Shown here piece after piece: positions 1 through 9,903 of a stretch of 45,053 bases of DNA. The stretch is from Fonticula-like sp. SCN 57-25 (Eukaryota; Nucleariida; Rotosphaerida): positions 1-45,053 of the forward strand of contig MEDX01000023.1 of assembly GCA_001724245.1 (NCBI GenBank). Reading direction: 5' to 3'. Numbering within the stretch: the first letter of the stretch is position 1; each line of letters opens with the position of its first letter. A program made the translations under genes and the position numbers. The notes below the pieces were generated by a model, which was not told the origin of the DNA, did not search any database, and was given only the letters and a program-made list of their open reading frames with translations.

Positions 1-1226
1 TAAAGAGCGCACGTTTCCGAGGTTGAGGGCGTTGCAGCCGTACGCGAGCTGGTCGGCGTGCGACACCTTGATAATGTTGTAGTTATTCTCCTCTGCATAC
101 CTTGAAAACTCGACGTCTCCCCTCGCCTTGACGTACGACTTTGTGGTCTTATCGCGCACGTACTCGTCGACGAGGCGCCTGTGCGGGCTGTCCTCGCCGA
201 TCATGTCCTCGTACATGAGGCAGAGGTTCGTCCCGAGGATGTTGAAGACGCAGTCGAGGTGCATGCGGTCCTGGTCCTTTTCAAAGTCGTCGCGGACGAC
301 CGCCACGCGGCGCGTCCCAAAAAGGTCATTGTCCATCATGTACTGCACGGCCTCCATGTTGGAGCGCAGGCCAATGCCGATGAAGCAGAGGTCGGGGCCA
401 GCGGGGAAGTAGTCGCCGCCTTCGAGCCGCCCAGGCTCGGGGATCTCGCCCGCAATCGTGAAACCGAGCTTGCGGAAGCAGAATTTGGTCAGATCGACCT
501 CGTTCTGACGCTGCGCCGAGCTGAGCCGCCCAAAGACAATGCCCTTGCGCGTCGTGATCTGCTGATCGCGCATGAAGACGAGGTTGCTGAGCGGCTTGAA
601 GGCATAGGACGCCGTAAAGTGAGTGTCGCGGTCCGACGGCTCAAGCGTCACCGTGGGGTTTGTCATGATAATGTCGAGCAGCTGCTCGGGCGACATGGCC
701 TCAACGACAACGCGCTTGTAGGTGTCGGTGAGGTAGTAAGAGTCCTTCTCGGACAGCTGCGACGCATCGCGATCAAGCGCGTAGTGGAGGCAGCGCATCG
801 CGTACTCCTCAAGGGCAACGCGCGCACCGACATTCGTGTCAGTGTCCATCAAAAGGATCTCGCGGAGATCAAGCACGCGGACGCCTGGACATCATCGGTG
901 AGCACACTACAAGAATAAATGCGGCACGAACCATAGTCCTCGAGGACCTTGCGAAAGTTGTTGTGCTGCTCCAGGACCAGCCGGAGGTTAATAGGCTTCT
1001 CATAAAGCGCACCGGCGGGGTGCATGCTCCCCATCAGCTTGCCGAGGCCGGGCTTGGACAGGATGACAAAGTTGGCCGGGTCGTCCTCATGATCCTGCGT
1101 GGTGGACAGGGGAAAGTTGCCATGCGCAGAGCGCACATAGTCGGGGGAAAGCTCGTAGACGAGCGTCGCAGTGCTTGCACTGGACACAAGGCGGCCCTTG
1201 TTCGCTACGCGAGATGCCTCAGACAT
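1..1226 (-). CDS. Arginine deiminase-like amidinotransferase (3' end beyond window)
   Basis: Predicted to hydrolyse arginine to citrulline and ammonia. Two exons are visible (1226-932 and 884 down to the edge) joined by a 47-nt intron; 393 codons are seen with no stop, so the C-terminus lies outside the window. The family is recognised from FMRDQQITTRKG (guanidinium-binding Arg-Asp region), LEGGDYF (the EGGD motif) and DRMHLDCVFN (catalytic His of the HxD/E motif), in the right order. The catalytic Cys, which lies near the C-terminus in this family, would be beyond the edge. No mitochondrial or secretory leader is obvious at MSEASRVANKG. The gene is divergent from PCID2 with 144 bp between start codons. 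Such enzymes are patchy in eukaryotes (anaerobic protists and some others). A dimethylargininase is possible but the length fits the deiminase better. Confidence 0.82.
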
Positions 1227-1284
1227 CGAAGTGAGTCAATCGACCGTCGGTGCCGGGGTGGGAACGAAATGCGTGCATCGTCGC

Positions 1285-1354
1285 CTGATTCCCTTCTGAT
1301 TACTCCTGATTCCCTGATCGTGCCTGATCTGATTCCCTCTGATCCTGGGCTGAT
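1285..1354. repeat. Array of eight CTGAT pentamers in the divergent promoter
   Basis: Eight CTGAT copies begin at 1285, 1296, 1306, 1314, 1324, 1329, 1339 and 1350, separated by 5-11 bases, between the deiminase and PCID2 start codons. Read in the deiminase sense they are ATCAG. A clustered regulatory site or an imperfect minisatellite are both possible. Confidence 0.6.
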
Positions 1355-1370
1355 TTCGAGGCGGGCAGCG

Positions 1371-2906
1371 ATGGCGGCGTACCCGAGGACGCTCCAGCTC
1401 TTCCTAGGGGCCGTGGCCACGGCGGCCGAGGACGAGGACGGTAAGCGCTTGGCGTCGCTCATGCATCTCTTTCCGGTTCCGCGCGAGAGAGCGGAATGGC
1501 TCCGGAAGGCGCGATCGGTACGAACTTGCGCCCGGCCCGCCGCCACTGACAACCGCGTAGGCGGACCTCGAGGAGGCGATCAGCAGGCGGCTGGACGCTC
1601 CGTTTGACGAGATGGTGTATGCATTCCTTCAGACGGCGCAGTTGCTAGAGTCGGGGCAGCTGAGCGCGGCGTTTCAGCTGCAAGTCACCTATTGCAAATA
1701 TCCGCTCATCCTCGTATATTACCGTTGTGTCCGTGTGTGTTGCGTTATTTGGTGGATCACTGCTTTATTTCATACTTTATTGCATGCGTTTTGTTCCTTG
1801 ACTTGGTCGTACTATGATGCTAGGAAGCATGGGCGAGTGGGAGCGGTGGTGCGTTCCGCTGATCTGCACGGCGACGGCAGACCTCAGGCAGGTCGCCGCT
1901 CTGGCTGACAAGGCCGCTGGCACAAACGAGTGTCTCAACGACACCTCGCGTATTGTTCTAAAGTTTTTTAATATCTGCGCAACGGATCGGTGCGTTTTGG
2001 TGCATGCTTTCCTATGCGCTTACCCGGTGTGCGCAGTGCCCCGCTTGAGACATCGAAAAAGTGGGGGACGCTTTACATTGCCAACGTTGCCTTTCGCATT
2101 TTCTATTTTGTGCGGAGTCGAATAATTGTTTTCGTTCTGCTTACTTTTTTCACAGCTCAAACAACCGCGCATGCTTCCGAGCATATTCCGCGTTTTGAAC
2201 CTTCCCGGCTTCCCGCTGCTCGAGTTCCCGCAGTCGCAGATTGTGACGCTAAAGTACTACTCGGGGCTCACGTCCTTTTACGAAGAGCAATACGAAAAGG
2301 CGCACGAGGATTTCATGTATGCCTTCCAGCACTGCCCTCGCAACGCCATTAAGAACAAGAGGTATGCAACCGATTGCATACTTAATTCCTGTTCTAATGT
2401 GCATTTAGGACGCTGCTGCTATACTTGATACCCACGCGCCTTATTATCGGGCGCTCAATGTCAAAGGGGCTTCTTCGCAAGTACAACATGAACATATATA
2501 CGGCCATCATGCAGTGTGTCCGCCAGGGCAACCTCGGCGGCCTCCGCGCAGCCGTCGAGAGCCGTCGGGACACATTCGCGCGCCTGCGCTTGTTGCTCGC
2601 CATGGAGCGAATCGAGCTCAATTGCATTCGGTCGCTGCTGCGCAAGACGCATGTGCTGACGGGCACGGCGGCGCGCCTGCCTTTGGCCAATGTGAGCACG
2701 GCGTTCGCCGTCGCGGGCGAGCAGCTGGGCGACGAAGAAGTTGAGGCAATTGTTGCGCGTTTGATTGACATGGTGCGCATTAAAATGGTGCTATTGTAAT
2801 GCTGACTATGTGGCAGGGTTGGGTCCGAGGATATATTGCAAAGGAGAAGCAGCTGATCGTGCTCAGTCAAGCAAACCCCTTTCCCGGTGCCGTCAACCCT
2901 CTGTAA
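1371..2906 (+). CDS. PCID2: PCI-domain protein PCID2 (Thp1/CSN12-like), TREX-2 mRNA export subunit
   Basis: Seven exons give about 402 residues, close to the usual 400: 1371-1517, 1561-1723, 1824-1989, 2037-2109, 2156-2361, 2409-2772, 2817-2906. Characteristic stretches appear in family order: LDAPFDEMVYAFL, SKKWGTLYIANVAFRI, EDFMYAFQHCPRNAIKNKR, LLLYLIPTRLIIGR, and a C-terminal winged-helix portion ending GYIAKEKQLIVLSQANPFP. In other eukaryotes this PCI scaffold works in TREX-2 at the nuclear pore and in mRNA export. The second intron is the weak point: its donor is ambiguous (1714 or 1724), so a few residues around 1700-1723 may be wrong. All other junctions keep frame and homology. Confidence 0.9.
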
Positions 2907-3086
2907 ATTCTCTTTTTGTACACAGAAACGTGGTAAAAAATGTACAGTACACATGCTATGGAACCACTTCCTATACTTTTTGTTTCTTTTACTTTTGCTT
3001 TGCTCGCATCCAACGAAAATTCAGCACGCCCACACCGCGTCGGTCCAGTCATCCACGATCAACAATCCCACGTGGATTTATGTGAT

Positions 3087-3112
3087 ATGTGACGTCACGC
3101 GTGACGTCACAT
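3087..3112. promoter_or_regulatory. Perfect 26-bp palindrome: CRE, ACGCGT, CRE
   Basis: The left half ATGTGACGTCACG (3087-3099) is followed directly by its exact reverse complement (3100-3112). Each half holds one TGACGTCA (CRE/ATF-type octamer) and the centre forms ACGCGT (MluI/MCB hexamer). It ends 50 bp before the NDUFS1 start codon. A binding site for bZIP dimers is the simplest reading. Confidence 0.7.
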
Positions 3113-3161
3113 CAAGAACCGACTTTTTTCCTCCCTTGGTTGGGTACACCGCGAGGTAGCA

Positions 3162-5487
3162 ATGCTGGCCGCCGTGGTCCGCGCTCGCGCCGCTCGGGTG
3201 CTGAGCGTGCGCGCCTTTGGCAGCACAACTGGTACGTTTTATGCTCTTTTCATTTTATATAATGTCTTTTATTTTTCCTTCTTTCTTGTCGCTTGCGCCA
3301 CGCCTGTTCAATGGTCGTTGACCTCTCGCTTTTGCAGGTCGCCTTCAAGCGACGGCGGTTCCCCCGCCGCCGCCGGGCATGGAGATTGAGGTCGACGGCA
3401 TGAAGGTGACCGTCCCCCCGGGCACCCCCCTTATTGTTGCGTGCGAAAAGGCCGGTGTTGAGATTCCGCGTTTCTGCTACCATGAGCGCCTTGCCATTGC
3501 CGGTAACTGCCGCATGTGCCTTGTGGAGGTGGAGAAGGTGCCGAAGCCGGTTGCGTCGTGCGCGTACCCCGTTTCGCCCAACATGAAGGTCAAGACAAAT
3601 ACGCCTATGGTGAAGAAGGCTCGCGAGGGTGTTATGGAGTTTTTGCTCGCCAACCACCCGCTCGATTGCCCCATTTGCGACCAGGCTGGCGAGTGCGATC
3701 TCCAGGACCAGTCGATGGCCTATGGCCAGGACCGCTCGCGTCTCCGCGAGGTTGCTGCTGGCAAGCGTGCCGTTGAGGACAAGAATTTTGGCCCCCTCGT
3801 CAAGACCAGCATGAACCGCTGCATTCACTGCACGCGCTGCGTGCGCTTCGCCACCGAGGTTGCCGGCGCCGAGGAGCTCGGCACCAGCGGCCGTGGTAAC
3901 GATATGCAGATTGGCATGTATGTGGAGAAGATTCTCGACACGGAGCTCAGCGGCAACATTGTCGATCTTTGCCCCGTCGGCGCCCTCACCGCCAAGCCGT
4001 ACGAGTTCACTGCCCGCCCGTGGGAGCTCCGCCACACCGAGTCCGTCGATGTGCACGACGCCCTCGGCAGCAACATCCGCATCGACTCGCGCGGTAACGA
4101 GGTCATGCGCATTCTTCCGCGCGTCAACGAGGCTGTCAACGAGGAGTGGATCGCCGACAAGACGCGCTACTCGTACGACGGTCTCAAGCGCCAGCGCCTG
4201 ACGAACCCGCTCATCCGCGTTGGCGACTCGTTGGAGCCCGTCTCGTGGGAGACTGCCTTTGACCGCATCCGCGAGCGCATCGTCCAGCTCCGCGGCAACC
4301 AGATGACTGCCGTTGCCGGCCAGCTCGCCGACGCCGAGTCCATCATGGCGCTCAAGGACCTCTTCAACCGCCTCGGCTCCGACAACCTGCTCTTTGACGG
4401 CGAGACCGGCCGCCCGTCGCACGGCGCCGACCTCCGCGCGTCCTACTCGTTCAACTCGACGCTCGCCGGCGCCGAGTTTGCCGACCTTGTGCTTCTCGTC
4501 GGCACGAACCCCCGCCACGAGGCCCCGCTCCTTCAGTCGCGCTTCCGCAAGTCCTACGTGAGCCGCGGTGCCGATTTCGCCCTCATCGGCGAGCCGGCCA
4601 AGCTCACCGTCGAGTACGACCACCTCGGCACGTCGCCCAAGGATCTGTACGCGGCGCTCGATAAGAAGCATCCGTTCGCCAAGCGCCTCGCCGCGGCCAA
4701 GCGCCCGATGATCGTCGTCGGCGCCGATGTTGCCAACCGCGAGGACGGTGACGCCATTTTTGCCGCCATCCACGCGCTTCGCGAGAGCGTCCCGGCGCTC
4801 CAGACGCCCGAGTGGAACGGCGTTTCGGTTCTGCAGCGCAGCGCTGCTCGCACCGCCGCGCTCGATCTCGGCTTCACCCCCGGCCAGAATGCCGTTCTCG
4901 GTGCCGAGGGTCGCCAGCTTATGTTCCTTCTCGGTGCCGATGATGTGTCGCCAAAGGACATCCCCGCCGGCGCCTTTGTCGTCTACCAGGGCCACCACGG
5001 CGACGTTGCGGCGCACTACGCCGACGTTATCCTCCCCGGCGCCGCCTACACGGAAAAGGTCGGCACGTACGTCAACACGGAAGGCCGCGCTCAGCGCACC
5101 CGCGTTGCCGTGAGCCCGCCTGGCAATGCTCGCGAGGACTGGCAGATTATCCGTGCGCTCAGCGAGATGCTCGGCCTCCAGCTGCCCTACGATGACGCTG
5201 CCGGTATCGGCGCGCGCATCGGGCAGGTTGCCCCTCACATCCTCGAGGTGGACTCGCTCCAGCCTGCCTACGGTGCGGATCTCCTCACGGTCGCCGCCAA
5301 GGAGGCCGCCGCGCGCCCGGAGAGCCTCCAGGCCAAGAAGGACAACAGCGGGCGGCCGTTCGCGCTCCCGATCAAGGACTACTACCTGACGGACGCGATC
5401 TCCCGCTCGTCCCGGACGATGGCCAAGTGCTCCGCTACATACACACATGGCAACAAGTCGTCTCAGGCTGCCGCCTCGGCCCATTAA
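3162..5487 (+). CDS. NDUFS1: NADH:ubiquinone oxidoreductase 75-kDa subunit (complex I, NDUFS1/NuoG)
   Basis: Carries electrons through iron-sulfur clusters in the mitochondrial complex I peripheral arm. Exon 1 (3162-3231) encodes an Ala/Arg-rich presequence, MLAAVVRARAARVLS; after a 106-nt intron, exon 2 (3338-5487) carries the rest, 739 residues in all against about 727 in human. The 2Fe-2S ferredoxin domain has cysteines near residues 70, 81, 84 and 98 (RFCYHER, GNCRMCL). HPLDCPICDQAGECDL and CIHCTRCVRF supply the 4Fe-4S ligands, with VDLCPVGAL giving the last one. A degenerate molybdopterin-type domain fills the C-terminal half. Codon use is strongly biased to C/G at third positions, which leaves a long antisense frame open. 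The start is fixed by the presequence and by the splice that restores frame. Confidence 0.97.
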
Positions 5488-5877
5488 ATGAATTTACCAT
5501 AGCAAACATGTCGTCGCGCATGGAAATCTCCAAGCATTCTCTTGGATCTCTACCTTTCTTTTATACCCATTTCGTTTAATACACCTTTTTATCGGTTTTA
5601 TCACTTTTTCATTGCACACGCGCTCCGCCATCGATAGAGTCAACGATGACGCGATGGTGAACCTGCCGCTTTCTTTTCACTATTTTGTTTCCAAACAACA
5701 CAGTGTGATAATTCTTGGTTCGTCCTACGCGACATGAAATGCCCCTCCAGTAATTCACGAATACTCTGGTGAACCCTGATTGGTGGATTGCTTTACGACA
5801 GATTTACCAAGGGCAAGGCTTTGCACCGGCTCCCTTCCTTCGCCCCCAGGACCGCACGCGGCCGATTCTGGGTTACG
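5488..5877. other. 390-bp spacer upstream of the 9-TM gene
   Basis: T-rich after the NDUFS1 stop, then a promoter-like stretch. The only site I can name is an inverted CCAAT box (CTGATTGG, 5776-5783), about 95 bp before the ATG of the next gene. No ORF or RNA gene is convincing. Confidence 0.5.
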
Positions 5878-8214
5878 ATGCCCCCAAAGTCTTCGCTAAG
5901 TAATGGAATTACTGTGAGTCCCAGCGGTTTGGAAGAATTGCTGTCGGGGTCGAAGCGCTCGGCGAATGCCGAGTCGCGGCCGCTGAGGCTCGTTGCCGAC
6001 AGCCCGCATGGCGACACCACGACGTACAAGAACCATCTGCTGGGATCCGCGCAGGGCATGAGCTTCACGAGTCGCTTCCATGTGCTAGTTCCGGTTTGCT
6101 TGCTGACGCTTGTCTTGCTTTTTACCGCGATTTTCCGCTCGACTGCGTACGGGAGGTATTCAACGTGCCTCGAGGAGGGTGGAGTGGCCAAGCTGCTCGA
6201 CTCTTCCAACTCGAGCTATATTTCGTTGAACGAAACTTCTTCCGAGCTGCTCGAACCTTCCGAACTGCTCTTTTACTGCATACCTGTGAACGCGACATCC
6301 GACGAGGCTGCCGTCAATTCGTTCAGCACATTTGTCTTTTGGCTTGACGCGATGCCGCTCTATGGCCTGGTGATCTGGTCATTTGTCATTATTGTTCGAC
6401 TTCTTCTTCAGCGTTTGTCGAAGGAGCATTCCATTTTGCCTGGTATTGTATTGTCACAGTACGAGAGCATCCCCAGCAGCAAGGATTCTTTCGAAGACGG
6501 CGACCCCGAAGGCGGCTCCTACAGTAGGCGCGCCAGAGCTTCCACGATGGATGTTGGCATTATTGGCAAGAACGAATGTTCCTGCGGCGTCCCAATCCTT
6601 GAGGATGGCACCGGCCATTCCGCCAACCAGCGCGACACCATTGTGAAAAGGTATCATCTTCACATGCTTATGGAGCTGGGACAGAAGGTGTGCCCTTGCC
6701 CACCTTGCCATGCCATGTTTGAATCAGCAGTGGCGGATAACGCATTCAAGCCTGACCAGCCCGTGCCGCCAATGCTTGGCATTGATGAAACTGCGCCATT
6801 CTGGTTCAGCCCGAGGGCGCTCTTCAATCTCTTCTACAAGGCACCGGCACACCAAACAGAACTGTATGTCAACTCGCGCCACGGTGTTCAGATAGCCGGG
6901 TTCATCGTCTGCGGTTATTTGGTGTCGCTCATGTTTGCGATTGCACCGACCGCGATGCAGGTATGCCGTAGCCACCTTCCGCTCGAGGAGGCCGCCGGCA
7001 TGGTCTGCCCGTTCTCCCCGATCCAATCGTTCTCCCAGTTTTCTGGCTCCTGCGATTCGTGCAGCATTGCAGTGATATCATTGTCAAACGCTGCGTTCGG
7101 ATGGTTTGTTGGCGCCATGTTCTTCATCGCGCTCGCAAACGGCTGGCAGCCGTCCGACACAACCGCATCATCATATCAGGCAAACGCCCGCGAGCTGTAC
7201 GAGTCCCATCCCAACGCCGTCCGCATTCTGAGCGCCGCGCTCAAGTCGGCCAAGGAGGACAAGAAGTTGCAGTCGCATTCGGCATTTATGAAATGGCGCT
7301 TTGGTATTATCGCCTCAATGGCGACATCTATCCTGCTGTTTTTCGCACTCTATGCCGGAAGTTTGATCTATCTACTCTTTGGCCGTTCCTCTGCAAATAC
7401 TGCGGAAGAGATTATGGAGCTCTTTTCGGAGAATCCCGCGTTTTGGGCTGGCTGCGTCCTTGCTGTAATTTCCAGCGCAATCGCCATGGTAATCATTCTT
7501 CGCTGCATTTACGTCGAAGCGATCACAGCGCTGAAGCGGCCTCTTGTGGAGCAGATTCACCTAACCTCGCTGCTCGACCCTTCCATTCTGTTTACCTCGC
7601 CCGACGATCGCCCGATTGCAAAGTCGCCGGACGAGGTTGCGAATCGCTTTGACGAGGATCGCGCATACATTGCGGACTGGCTTCGCGCGCGCCGTTTTCA
7701 TTACAGATTCATTGCAAACTTTGAGCTCAAGTCTGTTCAGGCGTTCTTGGTGGGTTTGGTTGTTGTAAGCGTCACTTGCCTCGTGCTGGCATACGTGAAT
7801 GTGGCAACGCAAAGCTGGGATATTGATGTTCTTCTTTTCCCGCTGAGCGTGCTAATGATCTATATTGCCATTTACGCGGCAATGGTGCTGGTCACCTACT
7901 TGACCCTTATAATCAAGCTGCTGGGGAGCGATACCGCGCAGCTTCTCGTCTTGCACGCGTACTCGTACCTTTGCTACAGCCGCGAGTTTATCTATCGGGT
8001 GGAGCCGAGCGTGGGTCAGCTTGTTGGAGCAGAATATAAGGCGTTCCAGGCGTTCATCATGCACGTTTCGTCTATGCTCAGCACCGACTATATCGAACCG
8101 CACGCAGTTATCTTTGGGTTTACTGTGCACAAGAGGTACAAGACCCTTGCCCAGTCGTATCTCTTTTCCGCCGCTGCTTCGCTCGTTGGAATCCTCTACA
8201 GCCAGCTTGCATAA
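5878..8214 (+). CDS. Unrecognised 9-TM membrane protein with cytosolic Cys cluster
   Basis: Single exon, 778 residues, starting at the first ATG after the CCAAT box (the frame is open farther upstream but has no ATG). About nine hydrophobic segments lie near residues 66-87, 155-176, 337-360, 396-420, 475-501, 520-542, 620-641, 651-680 and 756-776. The loop after TM1 has NSS, NET and NAT sequons and two cysteines, so it is probably luminal or extracellular. The long loop between TM2 and TM3 holds KNECSCG and VCPCPPC, a metal-site-like cluster. The final segment follows FGFTVHKRYKTLAQS and ends GILYSQLA, loosely like the last helix of gustatory-receptor-like (GRL) proteins, but I would not assign that family from this. 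It is intronless, unlike most neighbours. Confidence 0.75.
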   Translation: MPPKSSLSNGITVSPSGLEELLSGSKRSANAESRPLRLVADSPHGDTTTYKNHLLGSAQGMSFTSRFHVLVPVCLLTLVLLFTAIFRSTAYGRYSTCLEEGGVAKLLDSSNSSYISLNETSSELLEPSELLFYCIPVNATSDEAAVNSFSTFVFWLDAMPLYGLVIWSFVIIVRLLLQRLSKEHSILPGIVLSQYESIPSSKDSFEDGDPEGGSYSRRARASTMDVGIIGKNECSCGVPILEDGTGHSANQRDTIVKRYHLHMLMELGQKVCPCPPCHAMFESAVADNAFKPDQPVPPMLGIDETAPFWFSPRALFNLFYKAPAHQTELYVNSRHGVQIAGFIVCGYLVSLMFAIAPTAMQVCRSHLPLEEAAGMVCPFSPIQSFSQFSGSCDSCSIAVISLSNAAFGWFVGAMFFIALANGWQPSDTTASSYQANARELYESHPNAVRILSAALKSAKEDKKLQSHSAFMKWRFGIIASMATSILLFFALYAGSLIYLLFGRSSANTAEEIMELFSENPAFWAGCVLAVISSAIAMVIILRCIYVEAITALKRPLVEQIHLTSLLDPSILFTSPDDRPIAKSPDEVANRFDEDRAYIADWLRARRFHYRFIANFELKSVQAFLVGLVVVSVTCLVLAYVNVATQSWDIDVLLFPLSVLMIYIAIYAAMVLVTYLTLIIKLLGSDTAQLLVLHAYSYLCYSREFIYRVEPSVGQLVGAEYKAFQAFIMHVSSMLSTDYIEPHAVIFGFTVHKRYKTLAQSYLFSAAASLVGILYSQLA

Positions 8215-8545
8215 AAAGGGCGCATAATACTAGATAGCTCGACCAACGCGTGGGTCGCTTTTATCGATAGTTTTACATCAAGTTTACCCAGAATATTTTA
8301 ATACTGCCGGCAGATACTATGCTTGTGCAGCAAACAGAACCATAATAATAGATAGCATTTTCCATCACTTTCCATGCGTAAAGCACGGTGGCCCTTACTG
8401 AGCGCAACAAGCTGCGGTGCTCTTTGTATTGCGTAAACAAGACGCACATTGTGCGCGCGCGGCCGCCGCCCGACCGCAATGATCCGCCTTGATCAGTGTC
8501 AATATGGTGTGTCAGCAAAGCGATTTGTGACCGGCCACCCACCGG
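8215..8545. other. 331-bp spacer with a 16-bp near-repeat
   Basis: Between two co-oriented genes. Two copies of CATAATAnTAGATAGC (8223-8238 and 8341-8356) differ at one base. An antisense ORF here has no support. The last 100 bp before the next ATG are GC-rich and probably promoter; no known element was recognised. Confidence 0.4.
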
Positions 8546-9825
8546 ATGGCGTGGGGTGCGCCCGCGTCGTGCCGCGTGGCGACGGGGGCCGAGTCGTATG
8601 GGCGCTACGTAGTGGCCGACCGCGACATGTCGCCTGGAGACGTGGTGCTTGACGTGCTTTCATATGCCTTTACAATCTCTGATGCCCATCGGAAACGAGT
8701 GTGCGCGTGGTGCATGCGGTGGAGCGCCGACGGTCGGCTGCCGCTCTCCTGCTCCAAGTGTGACATTGTCTACTTTTGCTCGCAGTCGTGTCTTGATATG
8801 TGTATGAACGCGTCGCTTTTAGGCGGCGATCACGCCCGCGCTTGCGGCCTGTATCGCCGAATCAACTCGTTCGCCTCGTCCAAGGATGCCGCTGCGGTGC
8901 TTCGCCTCGTCGCGCAGCTGAACCACCGCAAGCACCAGGAGTCAAATGGCGCCGCGCTTTGTATTGATATATGCTCGGCCTTATTTGACCCTTCCTTTGT
9001 TCCGCCTCCTGCGATCCCGCTCGCGATCCCCCCGATCGGCCAACTCGAGGCTCTCTCGCTTGATGACTCACCGTCCACGACGGATAGTGGCGATCCCGCC
9101 CCTGCCGTCCCGCTCGAGCCCCCTTTCTACCATGTCGTTCCAACGGCAGAGCAGGCGCAAGAGCGCGCTGCCCGCACCGCCTCTCTTGCGCAGCTTGTTC
9201 AAGACGACGGCGCCCCCCAGCTCGTCCTTCGCCCTCCCACGTGGGCCGACGTCGACCTCCTCGCGCACCACCTCGCCGACTGGCCTGCCGACACTGCGCG
9301 CCAGTGGAAGTGCGTTTTATTTGGCATATGTTCATAGTTTCATTGACACAATACTGCAGGAAAGACGTCCGATTTCTGAGTGAAGCGCTCAATGCCGCTG
9401 GCTTTGGCTGTGATGAAACGGGCGTCCTTGAGCTGGTCGGCAAGGTCGAGAGCAACAGCTTTGGGCTTTGGTCGTCTTCTGGTGTCCCTTTTGGCCGCGC
9501 GCTTGTCCCACTTGCGTCCTACTTTAACCACTCGTGCGACCGCAACTGCGCTGTCGAGCAGGACACTGCTTTCGGTCACATGCGGTTTCGGGCCACACGC
9601 GACATCCGCAAGGGCGAGGAGCTGACGATCAGGTATGCGGGTGCTGGCGTGCCGGTGAGCCGGCGCACCGAGCTGCTGCAAGAGGGATACTACTTTACAT
9701 GCATGTGTGCGCTGTGCGTCGCCGAGCGCGAGCAGCCCGGGAGGTCAAAGCATACGTACGACAAAAGCACGCGGGGAGAGCATAAGCCAAAACAGCTGAA
9801 GAAAAAGGCATTGTACACCAGGTAG
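8546..9825 (+). CDS. SET and MYND domain protein (SMYD-type lysine methyltransferase)
   Basis: Predicted S-adenosylmethionine-dependent protein lysine methyltransferase. Two exons (8546-9309, 9360-9825) give 409 residues. The SET domain is split by a MYND zinc finger, as in SMYD proteins: CAWC, CSKC, CSQSC and HARAC supply the Zn ligands around residues 52-98. The C-terminal SET half has SYFNHSCDRNC (the NHSC substrate and cofactor motif), GEELTIRYAG, and the post-SET CMCALC. An acidic/Pro-rich insert of about 60 residues lies between MYND and SET-C. The protein ends in a lysine-rich tail and lacks the long helical C-terminal domain of animal SMYD1-3. The stop codon is only 78 bp from the convergent cyclin C stop. 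Confidence 0.88.
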
Positions 9826-9903
9826 CATTCAATACAATAATTATCATTTTTGAAAAAGGTCGCAAATTTGATAATATAAATACATTGGTTAATTTGTACA
9901 CGG

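Noticed and set aside
3250-5484. 744-codon antisense ORF opposite NDUFS1
   Set aside because: Explained by strong GC3 codon bias of NDUFS1, which removes antisense stops; its translation is low-complexity Arg/Ala/Leu without any domain.
8273-8542. Minus-strand ORF in the spacer before the SET/MYND gene
   Set aside because: Begins at a non-ATG codon, has no homology or promoter signal, and the spacer is needed for the downstream promoter.
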